This document shows, in pieces, positions 17,636 through 25,398 of a DNA stretch of 64,000 nucleotides. The notes beneath the pieces were generated by a model that had not been told where the DNA came from, did not search any database, and saw nothing but the letters and a program-made list of their open reading frames with translations. The position numbers and the translations under genes were made by a program. Each line of letters begins with the position of its first letter. Positions within the stretch are counted from its first letter, which is position 1. The stretch spans positions 1-64,000 of the forward strand of contig NZ_RDQF01000043.1 of NCBI RefSeq assembly GCF_004114425.1. The letters are read 5' to 3'. This DNA comes from Bradyrhizobium vignae (GTDB lineage Bacteria; Pseudomonadota; Alphaproteobacteria; Rhizobiales; Xanthobacteraceae).

Positions 17636-18532
17636 CTATGGCTTGCGCTGCCGCCGCGTGACGTCTTGTGCGATCTTCAGGAAATTGAACAAATGCGGCA
17701 TCCGGTTGTCGCGACGGTAGTTCAGCGACAGCGCGGTCCCTGGATTATGTCCCTCATAGGCGCGGTAGGAGACGCCGGGGCGTTCCGCCTCCGAGACCGA
17801 TTTCGGCACCAGCGCGATGCCGACGCCGACCGAGACCAGGCTGATCGCGGTCTGATAGTCCTGGGCCAGCACCTGCGATTTTGGAATGAAGCCCTCTTCG
17901 AGGCAGATGTTGAGGATGTGGTCGGCGAAGCTCGGGCGTGGCTTGCGCGGGTAGAGGATGAATGTCTCCGCCTTCAGCGCCGACAACCTTGTGATCGCTT
18001 GTTCGAGCAAAGGCGATGTGTCGGACAGCGCGAGGATCAACGGCTCCTGCAGCAGCGGCTCCGACTTCAATTCCTCGTCGTCGAGCGAGGGGCGGGCGAT
18101 CGCGATATCGATCTCGCGCTGGATCACCGCGCGTTTCTGCTCGGCGTTGTTCATCGCCGACAGCGCGAGTTCGACGTCGGGATAGGCGGAGCGAAACGCC
18201 TTGATCACATTGGGCAGCACGCCATAGGTCGCCGATCCAACGAAGGCGACGCGCAGATGTCCCGAAAAACCTTCTCCGATCCGCTTGATCTCGCGATGCG
18301 TTCGGTCGAGTCGCTCCAGCACGTCGCGCGCACGCTCCAGAAGCACGCTGCCGGCCTGGGTCAGCCGGATCTGGCTTCGGCTCCGGTCGATCAGCATGAC
18401 GCCGAGATCGCTCTCGAGTTGCGCGATCTGCCGGCTGAGCGGCGGCTGCGCGATCGCGAGCCGCGAGGCGGCACGGCCGAAATGCAGTTCCTCGGCGACG
18501 GCAACGAAATAGACCAGTCGCCTGAGATCCAT
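17636..18532 (-). CDS. LysR-family regulator, CatR/CatM/BenM-like
   Basis: From ATG 18532 (298 residues; a GTG at 18553 is possible) the protein opens MDLRRLVYFVAVAEELHFGRAA. The LysR helix-turn-helix continues AIAQPPLSRQIAQLESDLG, and a substrate-binding domain follows with GSATYGVLPNVIKAFRSAYPDVEL. This start and the HFGRAA/QPPLSRQI pattern match regulators of catechol and chlorocatechol ortho-cleavage genes, which sense cis,cis-muconate. It lies at the 3' end of the catB-catA run on the same strand, an unusual place, since such regulators are normally divergent. Confidence 0.85.
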   Translation of the reverse strand: MDLRRLVYFVAVAEELHFGRAASRLAIAQPPLSRQIAQLESDLGVMLIDRSRSQIRLTQAGSVLLERARDVLERLDRTHREIKRIGEGFSGHLRVAFVGSATYGVLPNVIKAFRSAYPDVELALSAMNNAEQKRAVIQREIDIAIARPSLDDEELKSEPLLQEPLILALSDTSPLLEQAITRLSALKAETFILYPRKPRPSFADHILNICLEEGFIPKSQVLAQDYQTAISLVSVGVGIALVPKSVSEAERPGVSYRAYEGHNPGTALSLNYRRDNRMPHLFNFLKIAQDVTRRQRKP

Positions 18533-18717
18533 GACGTCGTCGCGATCGGTCACGGTCAGCCGGACGCTTGTTCGCGCGCTTCCGCGGAAGCGGCCTGGAG
18601 GTCCTGCCTGGTTTGGTATCGCGTGGTCATCAGCGCACGATCGAGACGATGGTTCCAGCGTAAAGACTGGGCGTAGGTCCCCGGGTTGTCAATTGTCCGC
18701 GGAACGACGCCGCCTGC

Positions 18718-19896
18718 CTAGTCCTTCCGGGCGAAGGCGCGGATCTTGTCCTCGTCGACCTCGACGCCGAGACCGGGACCGTCGGGAACGCAGATCTCGA
18801 ACTCCTCGAATCTGATCGGGTTGACGACCAAGTCCTCCATGAGGATCCGCGGGCCGAAATGCTCGGTGCCCCATTCGAGCTTGGGCAGCGTGGCGAATGC
18901 GGCGAGATGCGCTGCTGCGCCGATGCTGCTCTCCAGCAGGCAGCCGCCATAAAGCTCGAGGCCGTGCGCGCGGGCGACCGCAGCGGCGCACTTCATCTCA
19001 AACAGTCCGCCGCTCTTCACGAGCTTCAGCGAGTAGACGCTGCCGCAGCCCATCGTGCCTGCACGGGCGATCTCTTCCTTGGTGAAGGCCGCTTCGTCGA
19101 CCAGCAGCGGGATGGACGTGCGGGCCGCGACGCGTGCCATGGCGTCCAGCTGCAGCGCCGACACCGGTTGTTCGATCAGGGCAACATCCAATTCCTCCAG
19201 CTCGGGCATGAAGCGGATGCATTCGGCCTCGGTCCAGCCCTGGTTAACATCGACGATCAGGCGGACCTCGTCGCCCAGGCCGGCGCGCAGCGCCTGCAGC
19301 CGCTTCAGATCGGCTTGTGGCCGATTGAAGCCGAACTTGATCTTGAACTGACGGTGTTCGCGGCGCCGCAGCTTCTCGCTGGCTTCCTCGACCTCCTGGC
19401 CGCTGTCGCCCGAGGCCAGCGCCCAGATCACCTCGATGCGTTCGTGTATTGCACCACCGAGCAAGGCGCTGGCGGGGAGGCCGAGTGTCTTGCCCGCGGC
19501 ATCCAGCAGGGCGGACTCGATCGCGCCCTTGGCCGCGAAATTGCGGGTCGCGGCTTTGCCCATGCGGAGCGCATTGGCCTCGAAGGCGAGGGCAGGCTGC
19601 CCGAGCAGCGCCGGCCCCAGATAATTCGTGACCGCGGCCTTGATCGATTCCACGCTCTCCTCGGCCCAGCGCGGCCCGCCGAGCGTCGAGGCTTCGCCGA
19701 TGCCCGTCACGCCGTTGTCGAGCAGGACGCGCACCAGCACGTAGCCCTGATGCGTGACTTCCGTGTTCGACAGCTTGTGCCGACGGCGGGTCGGGGCCTC
19801 CACGATGGTGGCGCGGATGCTGCGGATCGCGGTGTCCTTTGTGTGAGCCTGCACTCGCTCCACAGGCTCGGCGACTTCGATCACGGCACGACTCAT
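18718..19896 (-). CDS. catB: muconate (or chloromuconate) cycloisomerase
   Basis: The 392-residue enolase-superfamily protein has the N-terminal cap (RRRHKLSNTEVTHQGYVLVR) and the barrel with KIKFGFN (catalytic Lys motif), DVNQGWT, the metal Glu in ALIEQPV, DEAAFTK and LKLVKSGGL. This is the muconate lactonizing enzyme pattern. It converts cis,cis-muconate to muconolactone after intradiol cleavage of catechol. The upstream neighbour encodes an intradiol dioxygenase, and the next pathway enzyme, muconolactone isomerase, is at 24015. A chlorinated substrate range cannot be excluded. Confidence 0.88.
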   Translation of the reverse strand: MSRAVIEVAEPVERVQAHTKDTAIRSIRATIVEAPTRRRHKLSNTEVTHQGYVLVRVLLDNGVTGIGEASTLGGPRWAEESVESIKAAVTNYLGPALLGQPALAFEANALRMGKAATRNFAAKGAIESALLDAAGKTLGLPASALLGGAIHERIEVIWALASGDSGQEVEEASEKLRRREHRQFKIKFGFNRPQADLKRLQALRAGLGDEVRLIVDVNQGWTEAECIRFMPELEELDVALIEQPVSALQLDAMARVAARTSIPLLVDEAAFTKEEIARAGTMGCGSVYSLKLVKSGGLFEMKCAAAVARAHGLELYGGCLLESSIGAAAHLAAFATLPKLEWGTEHFGPRILMEDLVVNPIRFEEFEICVPDGPGLGVEVDEDKIRAFARKD

Positions 19897-19925
19897 ATAT
19901 CCTCACAGGTAAGTTCAGAATGAGC

Positions 19926-19952
19926 CCTGCCAGGCTGGTGGGGCCTGGCAGG
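19926..19952 (-). terminator. 9-bp stem hairpin downstream of the intradiol dioxygenase gene
   Basis: CCTGCCAGG at 19926-19934 pairs perfectly with CCTGGCAGG at 19944-19952 around a 9-base loop. It lies between the stop of the dioxygenase gene and the start of catB on the minus strand. There is no T run, so it may attenuate or protect the message and not simply terminate it. Confidence 0.4.
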
Positions 19953-19963
19953 ACATCACGGTA

Positions 19964-20833
19964 TTACTCGGCCGCGACGAGCCGTTCGACGGCCGCCTTC
20001 TTGAGCTTGAAGTCGAAGTTGAGAACCAGATCGGTGTCGGCACCGGCCGGTGCCTTGTTGAACTTGCCGATCAGGCTCTGCTTCACGGCGAAGACAGAGT
20101 CGTTGTCGAGATACTTGGTCTCGGAATCGTAGATCTGCGAGATCAGCGATTGATAGCCGTCCTTCGCGAGCATGAAGTGGATGTGACCCGGGCGCCAGGG
20201 ATGGTGCCCCATGTACTTCAGGAGCTCGCCGCCCGCGCCGTCATAGGGGATCGGATAGGGCTCGGGGCGGAGCGCCACGAACGCGTATTCGCCGTTGGCG
20301 TCGGTGGTGAACCGGCCGCGCAGATTGTAGGCCGGCTGCTCCGGATCCTGCAGATCGTAGAGCCCGTTCGGCGCGTCTTCCCAGACGTCGATGGTGACGC
20401 CCTCGATCGGCCGCCCTGCGGTGTCGCTGATGCGCCCGCTGACCTTGACAGTCTGCGCGTTGTCGAACGTCTTCTTGATGATGGAGGCGCCCTTCGGCAG
20501 TACCGGCGGGTTTTCCCGGTAGAACGGCCCAAGCACGGTGGACTCGCTCTCGCCGTCCGTGACTCGGTGGTCGAGCATATCGACCAGCACCTCGACACCG
20601 AGGATATCAGCGATCAGGATGAACTCGTTGCGCTTCTCGTCCGAGATGTCGCCGGCGCGCCGCAGGAATTCGCAAGCCGCGAACCACTCGGCAAAGGTCA
20701 GGTCGACCTCCTTGCAGAACGCGTGCATGTGGCGGATCAGGCTAGTCATGATCTGGCGGTTGCGATCCGGAATGTCCTTCGAGAGCGCGGCGATCACGTG
20801 GTCGGTGATGGTGTCCTTGGTGACGTTCAGCAT
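19964..20833 (-). CDS. intradiol ring-cleavage dioxygenase (catechol/hydroxyquinol 1,2-dioxygenase)
   Basis: I prefer ATG 20833 because AGGAGG then sits 8 bases upstream; ATG 20839 is too close. The protein has about 289 residues: an N-terminal helical linker domain (TITDHVIAALSKDIPDRN, MTSLIRHMHAF), the STVLGPFYRENPP motif, and the Fe(III)-binding set Tyr in YPIPYDG plus two His in WRPGHIHFML. The N-terminal region and the GPFY motif are closer to hydroxyquinol/chlorocatechol-type enzymes than to classic CatA, which usually has GPLY. With catB next door it may serve catechol; with the HadA-like monooxygenase it may serve hydroxyquinol. Confidence 0.85.
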   Translation of the reverse strand: MLNVTKDTITDHVIAALSKDIPDRNRQIMTSLIRHMHAFCKEVDLTFAEWFAACEFLRRAGDISDEKRNEFILIADILGVEVLVDMLDHRVTDGESESTVLGPFYRENPPVLPKGASIIKKTFDNAQTVKVSGRISDTAGRPIEGVTIDVWEDAPNGLYDLQDPEQPAYNLRGRFTTDANGEYAFVALRPEPYPIPYDGAGGELLKYMGHHPWRPGHIHFMLAKDGYQSLISQIYDSETKYLDNDSVFAVKQSLIGKFNKAPAGADTDLVLNFDFKLKKAAVERLVAAE

Positions 20834-20903
20834 GGTCATTTCCTCCTCTTGTTGCAGGTTGATCAAACTTGCATCCCGTTTTCGGGAATATCGGTTGTTG
20901 GCT

Positions 20904-21428
20904 TCACCACACAAATTCGTAAGCAGCATTCTCCAGCATCGCGGGCGCAGGCTGCGCGTCGGCAAGGCCGCCAAAGCGGCCGCGAAAGAACAGCAGCGGC
21001 TTCTTGCTGGGCTCCAGCGCCATCTCGCGGACGCGGCCGAGGAAGATGGTATGGTCCCCGGCGACGATCTCGTCGGCGAGATCGGTCACGAAATAGGCCG
21101 CCGCGTTGGCGATCACGGGTAGCTCGTTGCGCCGTTCGAAGATGTCGCAAAGGTCGAGCCTCGGCTTGCCGGCGAAATGCCACGCGAAATCCTCCATTCC
21201 CTCGGCGAGGACGCTGACTGCGAAGCGGCCGCTGTTCTGGATGTTGCGAAGCATCTTCGCGCTTTTCGCGATCGAGATGGCGACCAGCGGCGGATCGAGC
21301 GAGACCGACATGAAGGCGTTGGCCGTCATGCCATGGTCGCGGCCCTCGCAATGCGTCGTGACGATGGTCACGCCGGTGCCGAACTGCCCACACGCATCGC
21401 GCAGTTCGCGCGGATCGATCGCGGTCAT
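20904..21428 (-). CDS. flavin reductase (HpaC/TftC-type)
   Basis: The 174-residue protein has the flavin-reductase fold signatures RDACGQFGTGVTIVTT, HGMTANAFMSVSLDPPL and VSVLAEGMEDFAWHFAG. Such reductases use NAD(P)H to make free reduced flavin for a partner monooxygenase. The natural partner is the HadA/TftD-like enzyme encoded divergently at 22331. The start overlaps the stop of the FAD synthetase gene by ATGA, so flavin supply and flavin reduction are made together. Confidence 0.85.
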   Translation of the reverse strand: MTAIDPRELRDACGQFGTGVTIVTTHCEGRDHGMTANAFMSVSLDPPLVAISIAKSAKMLRNIQNSGRFAVSVLAEGMEDFAWHFAGKPRLDLCDIFERRNELPVIANAAAYFVTDLADEIVAGDHTIFLGRVREMALEPSKKPLLFFRGRFGGLADAQPAPAMLENAAYEFVW

Positions 21429-22054
21429 TGGCCTGCGGCCTCGGCTTGGGCCAGATCGGATCGATTGGCCGGTGGCGCGGTCACGATGTCTCGCCAGTTT
21501 TCCAGCGTCGCCGCGGCAGCAGCAAGGCCGGATCGCCGCAAGCTCCGGATCCGGCTGCTGGAGACGACCTCGCCATTGCCGCAGCGCACCGGCGGCAGGA
21601 TGCGGGTGTTGAAGTGTTGCCGCAACAGCAGCGCAGTGCCGCCCTTACAGGACCCGAAGCGGAAATCCTCGCCGACGATCACTTCACGCGGCTGCAGCCG
21701 CTGCAGCTCGGCGAGGAAATCCGCCGCGGTGCGCCGCACATAGAATTGGTTGAAGTCGGCGACGATGATGTGGTCCGGCGCGAATGTTGCGATGCGCGCA
21801 AGCTTTTCGCGCAGCGATATCAACGGCTCGGCCTGGCCGAAGTACACCTTTGGCGGCGGATCGAAGGTGTAGACCACGGCGGCAACGCCGCGGCGTTGCG
21901 CTGCCGCAATTGTCTGCCGGAGCAGCTCCTGATGGCCGCGGTGGACGCCGTCAAACGCGCCGATCGTCACGACGCAGGCGTCGAGGGCCAGCTCCCCATC
22001 ACGATGGAAAGCGACAGCGCTGCTGTCAAAACCCTTGCCCAAACCCGTCGCCAT
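21425..22054 (-). CDS. stand-alone FAD synthetase (RibF N-terminal, FMN adenylyltransferase)
   Basis: From ATG 22054, after GGAGCGA, the protein has 209 residues. It shows the nucleotidyltransferase motif TIGAFDGVHRGHQELLR, then VVYTFDPPPKVYFG, VGEDFRFG and the late SSSRIRSL, which are the hallmarks of the FMN adenylyltransferase half of RibF. The riboflavin kinase half is absent; bifunctional RibF has about 310 residues. A separate FAD synthetase inside an FADH2-monooxygenase cluster suggests a dedicated cofactor supply. It is first in the minus-strand run FAD synthetase, flavin reductase, dioxygenase, cycloisomerase, LysR. Confidence 0.8.
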   Translation of the reverse strand: MATGLGKGFDSSAVAFHRDGELALDACVVTIGAFDGVHRGHQELLRQTIAAAQRRGVAAVVYTFDPPPKVYFGQAEPLISLREKLARIATFAPDHIIVADFNQFYVRRTAADFLAELQRLQPREVIVGEDFRFGSCKGGTALLLRQHFNTRILPPVRCGNGEVVSSSRIRSLRRSGLAAAAATLENWRDIVTAPPANRSDLAQAEAAGQ

Positions 22055-22330
22055 GGCTCGCTCCGGTTTTCGCTCCCTGGCCGTGCTGCGCGAGTGCTCC
22101 GTCAGCTGCGGCGTTGCGTCGGCCGGACGATCATTGCAGTCCGGTCGTGCCATCGAGTCATAGCCCCACTTGGGCCGGTCCGCGCGGTATGGTGTGATAC
22201 CTTTCGCCCGCTCCTTGTGAGCGCGTAGCGTTCCCTCCGATGTCGCGCCGACCAAGAGCGTGACGGGATTGGTCTCGGGCCGGTGTTGCAATGCCGCCGG
22301 TCCAGCGACACAAACGGAGGAGAAGTGTCC

Positions 22331-23908
22331 ATGACTACAGCAGCCGCCCTGCGAGCCGACATGCCTGCGTCGACCACCAGCGTCTATACCGGCGCGGAAT
22401 TCCTGGACAGCATCCAGGACGGAAGAGAAATCTACATCTACGGCGAGCGCGTCAAGAACGTCACCCAGCATCCCGCCTTTCGCAATTCGGCGCGGATGGT
22501 GGCGCGCTGGTACGACCGTTTTCACGAGAAGAAGGATCAGATCGGCGTCCTGACCGACACCGGGTCGGGACAATTGACCCATCCGTTCTTCCTCGGCTCG
22601 AAGACGGCCGACGATCTGATCAAGGGCCGCGACGCGATCGCCGAACTCCAGAAGGTTGCGTTCGGCTGGATGGGCCGTTCACCTGATTACAAGGCATCTT
22701 TCCTTGGCACGCTGGGGGCGAATTCGAGCTTCTATGGCGACTACGCCGGCAACGCCAGGAAGTGGTATGCCCGGACCCAGGAACGGCTCGACTTCTGGAA
22801 TCACGCCATCGTCAACCCTCCGATCGATCGCGATCGGGCGATCGAGGAGGTGCGCGACGTCTTCATGCATGTGGAGAAGGAGACCGACGCCGGCCTGATC
22901 GTCTCCGGGGCGAAGGTGGTCGCAACCGGCTCGGCCTTGACGCACTACAACTTCATCGCGCACTACGGCATCCCGATCAAGGACAAGTCGTTCGCGCTGA
23001 TCTTCACGGCGCCGATGGATGCCAAGGGCGTCAAGTTGATCGCCCGCTCGTCCTACGAATTCACGGCGGCGGCGACCGGCTCGCCGTTCGACTACCCGCT
23101 GTCGAGCCGCTTCGACGAAAATGACTCGATCCTCGTATTCGACAAGGTGCTGGTGCCTTGGGAAAACGTCTTCATCTATGGCGACGTCGCCAAGATCAAC
23201 CAGTTCTTCCCGGCGTCCGGTTTCATCCCGCGGTTCACGCTGCATGGCGTGACGCGGCTGGCCGTGAAGCTCGACTTCATCGCCGGCCTGTTTTCGATGG
23301 CCGTCGAGGCGACCGGCTCCAAGGACTTCCGCGGCGTGCAGACGGCCGTGGGGGAGGTGATCGCCTGGCGCAATCTGTTCCACGGCATTGCGGACGCGAT
23401 GGTGAAATCGCCGATCGCCTGGCAGGGCACCGAGGGCTACAATTTGCCCAATCTAAACTACGGGCTGGCCTATCGTGTGTTCGCGCCGATGGCCTATCCG
23501 CGGATCAAGGAATTGATCGAGCGCCACGTCGCGAGCGGCCTGATCTATCTGCCCTCGAGCTCGGCCGATCTGGAGAGCGATGCGATCCGGCCCTATCTCG
23601 ACCGCTTCGTGCGCGGCTCGAACGGCTATGCCGCGATCGACCGGATCAAGCTGCTCAAGCTGCTGTGGGACGCGGTCGGCTCCGAATTCGGTGGCAGGCA
23701 CGAGCTCTACGAGCGCAACTATGCCGGCAATTACGAGAACCTGCGGGTCGAGACGCTGAACGCCGCGGCCGCCACCGGCGACCTCGGCGCCATGCAGGAT
23801 TTCGTGCGCAACTGCATGAGCGACTACGACGTCTCCGGTTGGACGGCGAAGGATCTGGTTAATCCCGATGACATCAACCTCGTCAGCCGCGGACTGGTGC
23901 AGGGCTGA
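22331..23908 (+). CDS. FADH2-dependent aromatic monooxygenase (HpaB family, HadA/TftD-like)
   Basis: ATG 22331 follows GGAGGAG. The 525-residue protein has the HpaB/acyl-CoA-dehydrogenase-like fold: YTGAEFLDSIQDGREIYIYGE at the start, GRSPDYKASFLGTLG, SGAKVVATGSALTHYNF, and the C-terminal GSEFGGRHELYERNYAG. Relatives (HpaB, HadA, TftD, TcpA) use FADH2 from a separate reductase to para- or ortho-hydroxylate phenols, often releasing halide or nitrite. The divergent flavin reductase and intradiol dioxygenase fit that scheme. The substrate, a plain or halogenated/nitro phenol or 4-hydroxyphenylacetate, cannot be decided from sequence. Confidence 0.85.
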   Translation: MTTAAALRADMPASTTSVYTGAEFLDSIQDGREIYIYGERVKNVTQHPAFRNSARMVARWYDRFHEKKDQIGVLTDTGSGQLTHPFFLGSKTADDLIKGRDAIAELQKVAFGWMGRSPDYKASFLGTLGANSSFYGDYAGNARKWYARTQERLDFWNHAIVNPPIDRDRAIEEVRDVFMHVEKETDAGLIVSGAKVVATGSALTHYNFIAHYGIPIKDKSFALIFTAPMDAKGVKLIARSSYEFTAAATGSPFDYPLSSRFDENDSILVFDKVLVPWENVFIYGDVAKINQFFPASGFIPRFTLHGVTRLAVKLDFIAGLFSMAVEATGSKDFRGVQTAVGEVIAWRNLFHGIADAMVKSPIAWQGTEGYNLPNLNYGLAYRVFAPMAYPRIKELIERHVASGLIYLPSSSADLESDAIRPYLDRFVRGSNGYAAIDRIKLLKLLWDAVGSEFGGRHELYERNYAGNYENLRVETLNAAAATGDLGAMQDFVRNCMSDYDVSGWTAKDLVNPDDINLVSRGLVQG

Positions 23909-23937
23909 CGACAGGGCTGACGATAAAGACGATCAAG

Positions 23938-23976
23938 GGAGCCGCCGCGATCGCGCCGCGGCTCCACGCCATTTTT
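23938..23976 (+). terminator. intrinsic terminator after the monooxygenase gene
   Basis: GGAGCCGC at 23938-23945 pairs with GCGGCTCC at 23958-23965, followed within a few bases by TTTTT (about 23972-23976). It stands 30 bases after the monooxygenase stop and before the muconolactone isomerase gene, so readthrough to the latter may be limited. Confidence 0.55.
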
Positions 23977-24014
23977 GCGCGGTCGCTTTATCCTTGCAGA
24001 AAGAGTTCATCGTC

Positions 24015-24305
24015 ATGCTTTTTCACGTCGAAATGGAGGTGCGAATCCCGCACGATCTGCCGACTGAGCGAGCCGACGCTCTGAAGCAGGCGGAGCGTGT
24101 TCGCGCTATGGAGCTGCAGCGCACAGGGGCCTGGCGCCATTTGTGGCGGGTGGCCGGGCGCTACGCCAATGTCAGCATATTCGACGTCTCGGGCGCGCAA
24201 GAATTGCACGACATTCTGTCCAGCCTGCCGCTGTTTCCGTTCATGGAGATCCGGGTCACGCCGCTGTGCCGGCATCCGTCGTCGATCCATGACGACGACC
24301 GGTAG
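24015..24305 (+). CDS. catC: muconolactone delta-isomerase
   Basis: The 96-residue protein from ATG 24015 (MLFHVEMEVRIPHDLP) matches the usual length and start of muconolactone isomerase, with LQRTGAWRHLWRVAGRYANVS and LFPFMEIRVTPLCRHPSS at the end. It turns muconolactone into the enol-lactone, the step after the catB product. It lies on the plus strand behind the HadA-like gene and a terminator-like hairpin, so it may have its own promoter. Confidence 0.88.
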   Translation: MLFHVEMEVRIPHDLPTERADALKQAERVRAMELQRTGAWRHLWRVAGRYANVSIFDVSGAQELHDILSSLPLFPFMEIRVTPLCRHPSSIHDDDR

Positions 24306-24496
24306 GTCTCGAACTATCCTGCTCGAGTTCGACATTCCAATGTGCCTTTCCCACCGGGAGTATTGCGGCGCGCTGCAGGCTGCAAAAGTTAGGGTAGGCA
24401 AACCAAGGGCCGCTGAAAGCTTGAGGTCGCCCGAAGGCCAAAAGCGAGCCATCGTGTGGGCCCTCTGCTCTCGCGCATACGTTCGATAGCCGTCGA

Positions 24497-25282
24497 TTAA
24501 GCGAGCTTTCCACGAGCTTTGTTTGCGGCTGACCACCGACGTTCGATGTCCTTTACTGCCATCTTCATGCTTGGCAGATACTTTCGCGCGGCCACCTCCG
24601 GCGTCATTGACGACGAGAAGAAGATCAGGTTGAGGCTGCCGAGCACCGGACCGCCCCCCGGGATGGCCAGCGCGATAGCACTGATGCCAGCCTCTGATCC
24701 GCCCACCGATGAGGCGTATCCGTCCTCTTTCGTCTTCAAGAGGATTTCGTTGATGAAGCGACGATCCTTCGCCAGCCCTGCGTCTTCCTCGACAAGAGAG
24801 GCCGTCAGCTCGAGCATCTCGCGGCGCAGCGCGGGCGTTGAGGCGGCCAGGATCGCCTTTCCCAGGGCGCTCCGGACTAACGACCTTCTGCGGCCGACCA
24901 TCGAGCGGTGAACAGAGAACGGGCTGAAGGGATGGGTGCTCTCGCGGATAAGCACCGAGCCGAGCTCGAAGACCCCGAAGTCGCTGGGCCAAGAGACATC
25001 ATCCAAGAGACCGAACATCGCGGGCAGGGCCGCCTGGCTCGATAGGTCGCGTGAAGACACGCCTTCGCTCAGGGTGCGCACCTGCGGCGTCAATGCGAAT
25101 AGGGCGTTGGTCTCGTCCAACGTTACGTAGCCGTCTTGGCGCAGCGTATCGAGCAAGCGATAGCAGGTCGTCCGGTTGAGACCGGTCCTCTTCGCGAGCT
25201 GCACGACGTTCGATGGCCCGCTCGCATTGAGCTCATTGATCAGCGCCAACCCTCGGGAAAGTGCCCTGACATTGCGGTGCAT
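24497..25282 (-). CDS. IclR-family transcriptional regulator
   Basis: From ATG 25282 the protein has about 261 residues. The winged helix is at residues 5-65 (SRGLALINELNASGPSNVVQLA, TGLNRTTCYRLLDTLRQDGYV). The IclR effector domain follows, with RRSLVRSALGKAILA and GGSEAGISAIALAIPGGGPVLGSLNL. Relatives such as MhpR and PcaR control aromatic catabolism. It is divergent from the solute-binding protein and meta-cleavage operon. A perfect palindrome lies just upstream of its start, which suggests autoregulation and control of the operon. Confidence 0.85.
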   Translation of the reverse strand: MHRNVRALSRGLALINELNASGPSNVVQLAKRTGLNRTTCYRLLDTLRQDGYVTLDETNALFALTPQVRTLSEGVSSRDLSSQAALPAMFGLLDDVSWPSDFGVFELGSVLIRESTHPFSPFSVHRSMVGRRRSLVRSALGKAILAASTPALRREMLELTASLVEEDAGLAKDRRFINEILLKTKEDGYASSVGGSEAGISAIALAIPGGGPVLGSLNLIFFSSSMTPEVAARKYLPSMKMAVKDIERRWSAANKARGKLA

Positions 25283-25298
25283 GATCACCTCTGGACGT

Positions 25299-25313
25299 GT
25301 TCGCACCGCGAAC
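25299..25313. promoter_or_regulatory. candidate IclR operator GTTCGC-ACC-GCGAAC (site A)
   Basis: A perfect 6-3-6 inverted repeat lies 17 bases upstream of the IclR start and 86 bases upstream of the divergent solute-binding protein gene. A second site with identical arms occurs at 33331-33345. IclR-type regulators bind 15-base palindromes of this kind. Confidence 0.6.
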
Positions 25314-25398
25314 ATTTCACAGACTCAGCTGGAATCATAGTTCAATCGGCGGCAATCCAACACCCGCACGCCCAAACAAGTGGCGATGGGAGGAAACG

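Noticed and set aside
17201..18676. Plus-strand open frame of about 490 codons
   Set aside because: It is antisense to the LysR gene and the preceding pseudogene; the composition is Arg/Ala/Leu-rich with no domain. High-GC DNA commonly leaves such shadows.
18859..19923. Plus-strand open frame of about 350 codons
   Set aside because: Antisense to muconate cycloisomerase; GC-rich shadow.
20150..21217. Plus-strand open frame of about 355 codons
   Set aside because: Antisense to the intradiol dioxygenase and flavin reductase genes, both with catalytic or cofactor motifs.
22055..22330. FMN riboswitch upstream of the flavin genes
   Set aside because: The divergent gap shows none of the conserved RFN element blocks.
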